Shown here one piece after another: positions 45,084-53,068 of a stretch of 64,000 nt of DNA. The DNA comes from Actinomycetota bacterium. Lineage in GTDB: Bacteria; Actinomycetota; Thermoleophilia; Solirubrobacterales; Solirubrobacteraceae. The stretch lies in NCBI GenBank assembly GCA_005884115.1, contig VAXW01000004.1, positions 124,001 through 188,000 on the forward strand. The letters run 5' to 3'. A program made the position numbers and the translations under genes. Below the pieces are notes generated by a model. That model ran no database searches. It was given only the letters and a program-made list of their open reading frames with translations, and was not told the DNA's origin. The stretch's first letter is position 1; the number at the start of each line of letters is the position of its first letter.

Positions 45084-45896
45084 GTGACGGCGGCCGTGAA
45101 CATCCAATCGAGAGCCGGGCCGCTGCTGCGCGAGTGGCGCAAGCGACAACGGCTCAGCCAGCTGGAGCTCGCGCTCGACGCCGGCATCTCGGCGCGCCAC
45201 CTCAGCTTCATCGAGACCGGGCGTTCGCGGCCTAGCGCGCAGATGTTGCTGCTGCTTGCCGAGCAGCTCGAGATCCCATTCAGGGAGCGCAACCACCTGC
45301 TGCTTGCCGCTGGCCATGCGCCCGCGTTTCCCCAGCGATCGCTCGAGGACCCGGAGCTCACGCCGGTTCGCGAGGCGCTTGATCTGATCCTCACGGGGCA
45401 CGAGCCCTACCCTGCGGCCGTCGTCGATCGCTACTGGAACGTCGTCGCCGGCAACGCGGCGATGGGAGCAGTCGCAGCGTTGGTCGACGAGGAGCTGCTG
45501 GAGCCACCCGTGAACGCTATGCGCGTCGGGCTGCATCCGCGAGGCCTGGCCCGCTCGATCGTCAACCTGGGCGAGGTGCGCGCCTACTTCGTTGGGCGGC
45601 TCGAACGTCAGGTCGCGCTCACCGGGGATGAGAAGCTCGCTGAGCTGCTGGAGGAGGTCGCTGCCTATCCGGCGCCCGAGTATCAGCACGATCCCGCGGC
45701 TGTGGCGGCCGCCGGGGAGATCTTGACGCCGTTGATGCGACTGCGCGCCCCCGACGGCCGCGAGCTCTCGTTCTTCGCCACGGTGGCGACGTTCGGCACC
45801 GCCGCGGAGGTGACGACGTCGGAGCTCTCGATCGAGTTGGCGTTTCCGGCCGACGCTGCGACCGCGGAGATGCTGCGGAACCTACCTCGCAGGTAA
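45084..45896 (+). CDS. XRE-family regulator with MmyB-like ligand-binding domain
   Basis: A 270-residue protein from a GTG at 45084. Residues ~11-68 form an HTH_31-type helix-turn-helix (LREWRKRQRLSQLELALDAG, then SARHLSFIETGRSRPS). The rest is the MmyB-like domain (PYPAAVVDRYWNVVAGNAA, NAMRVGLHPRGLARSIVNL, LSFFATVATFGTAAEVTTSE), which in related proteins binds fatty-acyl ligands or fatty acids. Identical palindromes precede it and overlap its own stop codon. The second copy lies 33 bp before the FAD monooxygenase start, so the regulator very likely controls itself and that gene. Confidence 0.9.
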   Translation: MTAAVNIQSRAGPLLREWRKRQRLSQLELALDAGISARHLSFIETGRSRPSAQMLLLLAEQLEIPFRERNHLLLAAGHAPAFPQRSLEDPELTPVREALDLILTGHEPYPAAVVDRYWNVVAGNAAMGAVAALVDEELLEPPVNAMRVGLHPRGLARSIVNLGEVRAYFVGRLERQVALTGDEKLAELLEEVAAYPAPEYQHDPAAVAAAGEILTPLMRLRAPDGRELSFFATVATFGTAAEVTTSELSIELAFPADAATAEMLRNLPRR

Positions 45897-45899
45897 TCG
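45883..45899. promoter_or_regulatory. Second copy of the XRE operator, before the FAD monooxygenase gene
   Basis: TACCTCGCAGGTAATCG is identical over 17 bases to the copy at 45033-45049. It encodes the last codons and TAA stop of the regulator while standing 33 bases before the ATG at 45933, so coding and operator functions share the same bases. Confidence 0.7.
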
Positions 45900-45932
45900 A
45901 CACGCTCCCCATCGACTGCCAACGTTGCCTGC

Positions 45933-47357
45933 ATGTGCAAGCAGGTCGAGCGGTTCGACGTCGCGATCGTGGGCGCTCGCTGTGCAGGCTCGCCGCTGGC
46001 CGCTCTTCTCGCCAGAAGAGGCCTGCGGGTGTGCCTGCTGGACGGCGCGCGCTTTCCGAGCGAGACGCTCTCGACGCATGTGATCCAGCCGTGCGGAGTG
46101 GCGGCCTTGCGGCGTCTCGGAGTACTGGACTCGCTCCTTGCGGCGGGCGCGGTGCCGCTGACGCGCTTCACGCTCGTCGCCGAGCACGCGCGGATCGACG
46201 CCGATCTCGAGCACGAGGCCGAGGCCTTTGGAGCACCGGGACTGTGCGTGCGACGCGTGACGCTGGACGAGCTGCTGGTGCGCGCTGCGGCATCGGCCGG
46301 CGCGGAGGTGCGCACCGGAGAGAAGGTGAGGAACCTGGTGGGGAAGAACGGGCGCGTCGAAGGTGTCGAGACGGCCCGCGGCACGCTGCGCGCGCCTCTG
46401 GTGGTCGGCGCCGACGGGCGCCGCTCAACCGTCGCCGCGCTCGTCGGGGCCCCCGAGTACCACGTGGCGCCACCCGGCCGCCTCTTCGCCTGGGCCTACT
46501 TCGAAGGGGTCAGCGATCGAGAGCCGCGCCTGCGTCTCGGGCGGCTCGGGGACTTGGCATTCCTCGCCAGCCCGACCGACGCCGGTCTGTACATGGCCGG
46601 CGTGTGTCCGTCGCTCAAGGACAGAGCGTCGTTCCTCGCCGAGCGTGAGCGGCGCTTCGCGCAGGGGCTGTGCCATTGGCCGGAGCTTCATGGAGTGCTG
46701 GCCGGGGCAACCCGCGTCGGATCGATACGCGTGATGGCCAGCTGGCACGGTTACTTCCGCGCAGCGGCCGGGCCCGGCTGGGCACTGCTTGGAGACGCGG
46801 GACATTTCAAGGATCCCACGCCCGCGCAGGGGATCTCGGACGCCCTGCGCCAGGCCGAGCGCCTCGCGGACGCGGTCGAGGCAGGCCTCGGCGGTGGCGC
46901 GGCGATCGATGCGCAGCTTGCGCGCTGGTGGCGGTGGCGTGACCAGGACGCATACGAGATGCACTGGTTCGCCAGCGACCTGGGGGCAGCAGGCCGACCC
47001 GGACCGCTGCACGTCCAGGTCATCCGCGACCTGGCGAGCGACGATAACGCCGCCGAGAAGATGTTGCGCGTGCTCAATCACGAGCTCCGCCCGTCCGAGC
47101 TGTTCACGCCGCGACGGCTGGGCAGGGCGCTCGCTCGGACCATCCGTCAGCGACCGGGAGAGATCCCGGAGCTGGCGAGCGAGCTGAGGAGCGCGATCCG
47201 CAGTGAGCTTGGACGGCGCCGAGCGCGCAGGAGCCGCCGAGCTGGCTTTTCGGTCGCGCTCAACGGTGGGCAGAGCCCGCAAACCGGCCGCCCGGAGCTC
47301 AGCGCGTCCGGGAGACGAGGCGGGCCACGCCCTCGACCGCCGCGGCCCAGCGTCTGA
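45933..47357 (+). CDS. FAD-dependent monooxygenase / geranylgeranyl-reductase-like oxidoreductase
   Basis: A 474-residue flavoprotein of the PHBH fold. The N-terminal dinucleotide motif is VAIVGARCAGSPLAALLARR, the FAD ribityl motif is GDAGHFKDPTPAQGISDALR, and the central D-G motif is VVGADGRRSTVAAL. In GARCAGS the third Gly of G-x-G-x-x-G is replaced as is usual for this subgroup. A ~70-residue Arg/Pro-rich C-terminal tail looks disordered. It is the apparent target of the upstream XRE/MmyB regulator. The substrate, perhaps an aromatic or isoprenoid compound, is not determined. Confidence 0.87.
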   Translation: MCKQVERFDVAIVGARCAGSPLAALLARRGLRVCLLDGARFPSETLSTHVIQPCGVAALRRLGVLDSLLAAGAVPLTRFTLVAEHARIDADLEHEAEAFGAPGLCVRRVTLDELLVRAAASAGAEVRTGEKVRNLVGKNGRVEGVETARGTLRAPLVVGADGRRSTVAALVGAPEYHVAPPGRLFAWAYFEGVSDREPRLRLGRLGDLAFLASPTDAGLYMAGVCPSLKDRASFLAERERRFAQGLCHWPELHGVLAGATRVGSIRVMASWHGYFRAAAGPGWALLGDAGHFKDPTPAQGISDALRQAERLADAVEAGLGGGAAIDAQLARWWRWRDQDAYEMHWFASDLGAAGRPGPLHVQVIRDLASDDNAAEKMLRVLNHELRPSELFTPRRLGRALARTIRQRPGEIPELASELRSAIRSELGRRRARRSRRAGFSVALNGGQSPQTGRPELSASGRRGGPRPRPPRPSV

Positions 47358-47443
47358 GGGCCGCCGGCGAAGGCCGACACACGGCGGACGACTGCATCGA
47401 CGGCAGCCTTCCTGGCGCCGTCCGCCGCCGCCCGGAGCAAGCG

Positions 47444-47476
47444 GCGGGCCCACCAGCATGACGCCGGTGGGCCCGC
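47444..47476. terminator. Strong hairpin between convergent genes
   Basis: GCGGGCCCACC (47444-47454) and GGTGGGCCCGC (47466-47476) form a perfect 11-bp stem with an 11-base loop. It lies between the stop of the FAD monooxygenase (47357) and the stop of the converging lipase (47506), so it can serve as a bidirectional terminator. Confidence 0.6.
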
Positions 47477-47505
47477 AGATCTCGGCTGAGATCAGTTCGA
47501 GTTCG

Positions 47506-48867
47506 CTAGAACGTCAACTTCTCGAAGTCGTTCCACTGAACGACTATTCCGTCGCCGACAGGTTTGGACTCCCAGTTGGGGACGTTGAGCGTCCGGACAG
47601 TGCCCAGAGCGCCGCGCGATTCGAGCTGGAAGGAGATCGTTTCATCCGTCGGCGTGGCGCCACGTATGAACACGTCAGCCGCCTGGAGGAACGGAAGCGA
47701 GCCCAACGTGGGGTCTTCCGTGAGCTCCGTTTTGCCGTCGCGGTTCACGTCGTAGGCGAAGTACGCGTTGACCTGCTTTTTCACCGGGCACAGGGTTTCC
47801 GTGCACACGTTCAGGCCATCGATCAGCAGGCGGTCGTTCTGGCCCGGTTCGTTACCCCAGTACTCCTTGTAGCGGATCATGACCACTCCGGAGGCGCCGG
47901 GACGGTTCCCCGTCTCCTGCTCGATCGCGGCCGATACCTCGAGGCGCAGGGTGTAGTCGCTGCGCACGAACGGCTCGTAGTAGTAGTGGAGCGTGCCAAC
48001 GCCCGGCTGCAGGATCGCGAACTCGTAGCGCTGTTTCTTCTGCACGAGCACGGGACCCCACGCGCCGCCGCCCTCTGAGCCGTCGGTGATTTCGGTCGAG
48101 AAGATCGGCGTGCCGGTCATGCGCTGCCCGTTGCTGTTCACGGGCCAGATCTGCAGCGTGTCGCCCGCCGCACCCGTGTTTTCGGGGAAGTTCACGGCCT
48201 TGCCTCCGATGTGGATTTCTTTCTGGCCGCGGATGTCGTTGCGGGGCGCGAAGCCGCGCAGGAATTTGAAGTACTGGATGAACGACTCGGCCGAGGTGCA
48301 TGTCTGCACGTGCGTCTGGTTGGGGATCGTGACGTTTTCAGCGCCTTCCATGTGGCGACCGGGAGTGCCCCTGCCGGCCCACACGGCGAGCGTCGGCACG
48401 CCCGGGTTTTCCGCTTGCCCGTCGACGTTGATGTAGTGGCCCACGTTGGCTTTGCGTTCGGCGGCCTTTTCGCCTTCGGTCAGGTAGGCGTACATGACCG
48501 AGGTGCCGAGCGAGTGCGCGACGATGTCGACCTGTTTGCGCCCGGTGTGCGCCTTCATCTCGGCGACCGCGGCGTCGATCTGTTCGAACACCTGGCTCTT
48601 GTCGCCGACCGCCCGCGTGGAGTTGTAGTCGACCTCGTCGATCCTGTCGTGCGGGTAGCCGTTGCTCGTGAAGCGCATCGCCTGCGACTCGAACTGAGCG
48701 CCCGAGCCCTCGATGCCGTGCACGAAGATGATGCCGTTGTGTTTGAAGACCGACGCGCCGGCGCTCGGAGCAACGGCTGCGAGCAGCGCGGCGCTGGCCA
48801 GCGCGGCCAGTAGTAGACGCATCGCCCCGCCCAGGATCAGGCGCGTGCGAGGACGGATCTGCCTCAT
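47506..48867 (-). CDS. Secreted alpha/beta-hydrolase lipase with C-terminal beta domain
   Basis: A 453-residue exported lipase/esterase. ATG 48867 is preceded by a GGAGGGGGAGAG-type ribosome site. The signal peptide is MRLLLAALASAALLAAVAPS with AGAS cleavage (~residue 39). The oxyanion motif is FVHGIEGSG, the nucleophile elbow AHSLGTS has Ser119, and the likely catalytic His is in IPNQTHVQTC. Residues ~215-453 are beta-rich (GKAVNFPENTGAAGDTLQIW; DYTLRLEVSAAIEQETG), like the C-terminal barrel of the Archaeoglobus AFL lipase. That similarity is from memory of the family. An inverted-repeat operator lies upstream. Confidence 0.83.
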   Translation of the reverse strand: MRQIRPRTRLILGGAMRLLLAALASAALLAAVAPSAGASVFKHNGIIFVHGIEGSGAQFESQAMRFTSNGYPHDRIDEVDYNSTRAVGDKSQVFEQIDAAVAEMKAHTGRKQVDIVAHSLGTSVMYAYLTEGEKAAERKANVGHYINVDGQAENPGVPTLAVWAGRGTPGRHMEGAENVTIPNQTHVQTCTSAESFIQYFKFLRGFAPRNDIRGQKEIHIGGKAVNFPENTGAAGDTLQIWPVNSNGQRMTGTPIFSTEITDGSEGGGAWGPVLVQKKQRYEFAILQPGVGTLHYYYEPFVRSDYTLRLEVSAAIEQETGNRPGASGVVMIRYKEYWGNEPGQNDRLLIDGLNVCTETLCPVKKQVNAYFAYDVNRDGKTELTEDPTLGSLPFLQAADVFIRGATPTDETISFQLESRGALGTVRTLNVPNWESKPVGDGIVVQWNDFEKLTF

Positions 48868-48924
48868 GTCTCTCCCCCTCCCGCCGAGCACGCTCGGCGT
48901 GTCGCTTTGGCACCGACCATATCA

Positions 48925-48945
48925 GAACATTTTGGCCAAATGTTC
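48925..48945. promoter_or_regulatory. Inverted-repeat operator upstream of lipase gene
   Basis: GAACATTT and AAATGTTC are perfect 8-bp arms separated by five bases (TGGCC), about 58 bp before the lipase ATG, in an AT-rich island in the 278-bp spacer shared with the divergent GH-GT2 gene. Spacing of the GAAC/GTTC half-sites excludes a normal LexA box. It could affect either gene; the regulator is unknown. Confidence 0.6.
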
Positions 48946-49145
48946 CGAAAAACACGAATTACTTGGGCGTGATGAGTGCAAGCGACTGAGGGTTCATCCG
49001 GGGCCTGACTTCGCTTGACGGCCACCGGCTCGACCCTTTTCGGTTTCTCGCGGAGCCCGTCCGGCGCGCGTCTCGCGGTCGTGTTGACCGATGCGCGGAG
49101 GGTGTCGTAGGATGGCGGCTGCCAGACACCGGGATCGGAGACCAA

Positions 49146-51836
49146 GTGAGAAGTGCGGGCAGGGAGGCCGGTGGTCGCTCAACTGCGGCCTCGGTGAGTA
49201 GTGCGCTCTACCAGGCAGAAGGGAGCAAGGAGTCCGGGGGGCTCGGCGAGCCTTTAGCTCGTTCGCGCGGCCCGGAGAATGCCCCCTCGCGGACGGATCT
49301 TCGCCCGAGGGCGAGCGGCAAGTTCCTCTTCGTGGGAGACGAGACGCTCTATGTGCGCGGAGTGACCTACGGAACGTTCCGTCCGGACGCAGAGGGTCAC
49401 GAGTTCCCGGCGCGCGATGTCGTTTCCCGGGATTTCGAGATGATGGCTGCGATCGACGTGAACGCCGTGCGCACGTACACGCCGCCGCCTGCGTGGCTGC
49501 TGGATGAGGCGCAGAGGCACGGCCTGCGCGTGATGGTCGGGCTTGCGGCTGAGCGCTACGTCGGCCATTTGAACGACGGCCGCCGCCCGTCGGAGATCGC
49601 ACGCATGGTTTGCGACAGCGTTGGCAGATGCTGGGGACATCCAGCGGTCCTGTGTTACGCGGTTGCCAATGAGATCCCGGCGTCCACGGTGCGCTGGTTC
49701 GGCCGACGTCGGATGGAGCGCTTCGTGACACACCTCTGTGAAGCCGTCCGTAGAGCGGACCCGGACGCTCTGGTCACGTACGTGAGCTACCCGTCGACCG
49801 AGTATCTGCAGCTTCCGCTCATCGACATGGTGGCCTTCAACGTCTACCTCGAGTGCCCGCAGCGACTGGCCCTGTACCTGGCGCGGCTCCAGAACCTCGC
49901 GGGTGAGCGGCCGCTGCTGATGACGGAGCTCGGCCTCGACAGCATCCGCAACGGCGAGGCGAAGCAGGCAGCATCACTCGCGTCGCAGATCGAGACGGCT
50001 TTCGCAGGGGGCTGCGCGGGCGTATTCGCTTACGCGTGGACCGACGCGTGGCACCGCGGCGGCGAGGACGTCGAGGACTGGGCGTTTGGCCTCACGCGTA
50101 GCGATCGCCGCCCCAAGCCGGCGCTTGCCGCCGTGCGGCGGGAGTTCGCTGCGGCGCCGTGGTGCTCAGACATCGCGCTGCCGCGCGTCTCGGTCGTGGT
50201 TTGCACCTTCAACGGCGCGAGCACGCTCCGCGAGTGTCTCGATGGGTTGTTCGCGCTCGATTATCCGGACTACGAGGTGATCGTCGTCAACGACGGATCG
50301 ACGGACGCCGCCGCTGCAATCGCCGCCGGCTACCCCGTTCGGCTTATCACGACCGAGAACTGTGGCTTGAGTAGCGCTCGTAATGTCGGGCTTCGAGCCG
50401 CGACCGGCGAGATCGTCGCGTACATCGACGACGACGCGCACCCAGACCGGCACTGGCTCCAGTACATGGTGCGCACGTGTGTGGAAGGAGACTGGGCGGC
50501 GGTCGGCGGCCCAAATCTCGCCCCGCCGGACGATGGGGTGGTGGCCGAATGCGTCGCTAACTCGCCGGGCGCTCCGATGCACGTGCTGCTGTCAGACAGG
50601 GAGGCCGAGCACGTTCCGGGCTGCAACCTGGCGATCAGGCACTCGGCACTCGCGCAGGTTGGAGGCTTCGACCCGCGGTTTCGCGTAGCTGGGGACGACG
50701 TTGACCTGTGCTGGCGCCTGACGGAGCGCAATCTCAAGATCGGCTTTAGTCCAAGTGCCGTGGTTTGGCACCACCGCCGCAGCTCGCTGCGCGCATACCT
50801 CCGTCAGCAGAGCGGGTACGGCGAGGCCGAGGCTCTGCTGGAGCGCAAGTGGCCGCAGAAGTACAACGGCGCACGCCACATCAGGTGGGGCGGCCGACTC
50901 TACGGCAAGGGCCTCACTCGGCACATCAGCGCTCGTAGCTGGCGTGTCTACTACGGAAGCCAGGGCAGCGCCCCATTCCAGTCACTCTATGAGCCCCCCT
51001 ACGCCGGCGTGCGCACGCTTCCGCTCATGCCCGAGTGGTACCTCGTGATCTCCGCGCTCGCACTGCTGTGCGTCCTCGGCGTGGCGTGGCAACCACTCCT
51101 GTTCGTCGGCGCTCCGCTGCTCGCTGCTGCGCTGGCTCTCGTTGCCGGGCAGGCACTGCGTAGCGGGGCGGCCGCTCAGTTCTCGACCCGACGTATCTCG
51201 CGCCGCAAGCTGTTCGGAATGCGCGCCCTCACGACGCTTTTGCACGTTCTCCAACCCGCCGCGCGACTGTACGGACGCTTGGCACACGGGCTCAAGCCAT
51301 GGTCCGCGCGTGCACCCGCGCGGCCACGACCGCGCTCGCGCCACACGTGGACGTTTTGGAGCACCCGTTGGATCGATCCCCCTGAACGTCTGCGCGCGAT
51401 CGAGCACCGGGTCGCAGCGGCAGGTGCGAGGATCCGGCGCGGCGGGGACTACGACCGCTGGGATATCGAAGTCGAGGTGGGCATGCTGGTACGCGAGCGC
51501 CTGTTGATGAGCGTCGAGGAACACGGCGGCGGAGCGCAGCTGATTCGCGTGCGTGCATGCTTGCGGGGCAAGCTTCCCTTGGCGGTGGGAGCGATCGTGG
51601 GAGCGCTCACGTTGGTCGCTGCGCTAGATCATGCGTACCTGGCCGCAGCGCTGCTGGGCGGTGTGGGGATCGCCTTCCTGATGTGGTTCTACTCGGAAGC
51701 TTCGGTCGCCGCCGGCGTCGTCGCGCACGCCGTGGAGCACGGCGTTGAGATGGCCACTCCGCTGCCGCGCTCACGCGGCTCGGATGGGTGGCCCAAGACG
51801 CTGGCGCGCGAGCGGCGGGACGGGCCGGCGGAGTAG
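49146..51836 (+). CDS. Membrane protein fusing a clan-A glycoside hydrolase to a GT2 glycosyltransferase
   Basis: An 896-residue protein from GTG 49146 (GGAG five bases upstream). Residues ~58-335 form a TIM-barrel hydrolase of clan A: acid/base Glu177 in AVANEIP and nucleophile Glu261 in LLMTELGLDS, both intact. Residues ~345-600 are a GT2 domain: VSVVVCTFNGASTLRECL, VVNDGSTD, DDD at 428-430 and the acceptor box GDDVDLCWR at ~516-524. It lacks a clear QxxRW motif, so processive synthesis is uncertain. Two hydrophobic regions (~625-670 and ~800-850) anchor it. One chain could therefore build and trim or transglycosylate the same glycan. It is the first gene of a five-gene operon. Confidence 0.85.
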   Translation: MRSAGREAGGRSTAASVSSALYQAEGSKESGGLGEPLARSRGPENAPSRTDLRPRASGKFLFVGDETLYVRGVTYGTFRPDAEGHEFPARDVVSRDFEMMAAIDVNAVRTYTPPPAWLLDEAQRHGLRVMVGLAAERYVGHLNDGRRPSEIARMVCDSVGRCWGHPAVLCYAVANEIPASTVRWFGRRRMERFVTHLCEAVRRADPDALVTYVSYPSTEYLQLPLIDMVAFNVYLECPQRLALYLARLQNLAGERPLLMTELGLDSIRNGEAKQAASLASQIETAFAGGCAGVFAYAWTDAWHRGGEDVEDWAFGLTRSDRRPKPALAAVRREFAAAPWCSDIALPRVSVVVCTFNGASTLRECLDGLFALDYPDYEVIVVNDGSTDAAAAIAAGYPVRLITTENCGLSSARNVGLRAATGEIVAYIDDDAHPDRHWLQYMVRTCVEGDWAAVGGPNLAPPDDGVVAECVANSPGAPMHVLLSDREAEHVPGCNLAIRHSALAQVGGFDPRFRVAGDDVDLCWRLTERNLKIGFSPSAVVWHHRRSSLRAYLRQQSGYGEAEALLERKWPQKYNGARHIRWGGRLYGKGLTRHISARSWRVYYGSQGSAPFQSLYEPPYAGVRTLPLMPEWYLVISALALLCVLGVAWQPLLFVGAPLLAAALALVAGQALRSGAAAQFSTRRISRRKLFGMRALTTLLHVLQPAARLYGRLAHGLKPWSARAPARPRPRSRHTWTFWSTRWIDPPERLRAIEHRVAAAGARIRRGGDYDRWDIEVEVGMLVRERLLMSVEEHGGGAQLIRVRACLRGKLPLAVGAIVGALTLVAALDHAYLAAALLGGVGIAFLMWFYSEASVAAGVVAHAVEHGVEMATPLPRSRGSDGWPKTLARERRDGPAE

Positions 51837-51859
51837 CGTAACGAGCAGGCGGGCACGGT

Positions 51860-53068
51860 ATGTCCACAGCAGTTATCTCGGCTTACCGGGTCGCGACGAC
51901 GCCTCAGTTCGGCGGCCACTTTTGGGTGTATATGCAGTACGCGCACGCCTTGCGGCAGCTCGGCTTCGAGGTCTTCTGGCTCGAGCGAGTCGAGGCGGAC
52001 GCCCTGCGGCGCGATCCGGCAGCGATCTCGAGGTTCATGAGGAGGATGGAGCGCTTCGGATTCGGTCGCCAGGCGATCCTCTACGACCTCGTCGGGGCAG
52101 GCGGGGAATTGCGGTTCAACGGCGCGACCGCCTCGAGGGCCGAGGCTGCATTTCGCCGCGCGGAGTTCCTTCTGAACTTCCATTACGAGATCGACGAGCG
52201 CGTCCTCGGCCGCTTTCGGCGCACCGCCCTGGTCGACATCGACCCTGGGCTGCTGCAGTGGTGGATCAGTCGCGGGCAGCTCCGCGTGCCGGCACACGAT
52301 CTCTACCTCACGACCGGCGAGACTGTCGGCGCACCCGAGGGCCGGATCGACGATTGCGGTCTCACTTGGCTCCACATTCGGCCACCAGTGTGTCTTGACC
52401 TCTGGCCGTACGCGTATGACCCGAGCTGCCGTCGCTTCACGACGGTCTCGAGCTGGCTCGGCGGGGAGTACGTCACCGAGTACGGGAAGGTGCTCTATCG
52501 CAATGACAAGAGCATCTCGTTTCTGAGCTTCGCGGAGCTTCCGTCGCGAACTCGCAGCGAGCTCGAGCTGGCGATCTATCTCAAGGGAGGTGAGGACTGC
52601 GCCGACCGGGCGCTGCTCGAACGCCGCGGTTGGCTGGTGCGCCACGCACGTGGCATTGCCAACACAGCGCAGCGCTACCAGACCTACATCCAGGCCTCGC
52701 GGGGAGAGTTCGGCTGCGTCAAGCCCTCATGCCTCGAGTTCCAAAATGCCTGGGTCAGCGACCGCACGCTCTGTTATCTGGCATCCGGCAAGCCGGTCGT
52801 CGTCCAGGACAGCGGGCCGAGCTCATTCCTTCCCGATGGAGAAGGCATGTTCCGCTTCTCGACGGTCGAGGGGGCTGCTGCGGCACTGGCGACGATCGAG
52901 CGAGACTACCGGCGCCACTCTCGCGCAGCGCGCGCCATCGCCGAGGCCTACTTCGACGCCACCGCCGTGCTTGCGCGCGTCGCCAATCTCGCGCTCTCGC
53001 CGCCCGCGCGGTCGAGGGTTGGCGCGGCAGTCTCGGGGTCGACCCCGCCCAGCGAGGCCGGCACATGA
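51860..53068 (+). CDS. GT-B-like glycosyltransferase family protein (CgeB-like C-terminus)
   Basis: A 402-residue soluble protein. The N-terminus (STAVISAYRVATTPQFGGHF) and HALRQLGFEVFWLERV resemble the first strands of GT-B transferases. The C-terminal part (YIQASRGEFGCVKPSCLEFQ, SDRTLCYLASGKPVVVQDSG) matches the donor-binding end of CgeB/family 4-like enzymes, with Glu in place of the usual first E of E-x7-E. It starts 24 bases after the GH-GT2 stop and overlaps the ABC-fusion start by four (ATGA). It probably adds a sugar to the product of the same operon; specificity is unknown. Confidence 0.75.
   Translation: MSTAVISAYRVATTPQFGGHFWVYMQYAHALRQLGFEVFWLERVEADALRRDPAAISRFMRRMERFGFGRQAILYDLVGAGGELRFNGATASRAEAAFRRAEFLLNFHYEIDERVLGRFRRTALVDIDPGLLQWWISRGQLRVPAHDLYLTTGETVGAPEGRIDDCGLTWLHIRPPVCLDLWPYAYDPSCRRFTTVSSWLGGEYVTEYGKVLYRNDKSISFLSFAELPSRTRSELELAIYLKGGEDCADRALLERRGWLVRHARGIANTAQRYQTYIQASRGEFGCVKPSCLEFQNAWVSDRTLCYLASGKPVVVQDSGPSSFLPDGEGMFRFSTVEGAAAALATIERDYRRHSRAARAIAEAYFDATAVLARVANLALSPPARSRVGAAVSGSTPPSEAGT

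Noticed and set aside
48925..48945. LexA/SOS box reading of the GAAC...GTTC repeat
   Set aside because: Actinobacterial SOS boxes have GAAC and GTTC four bases apart. Here 13 bases separate them, and no SOS gene is adjacent.
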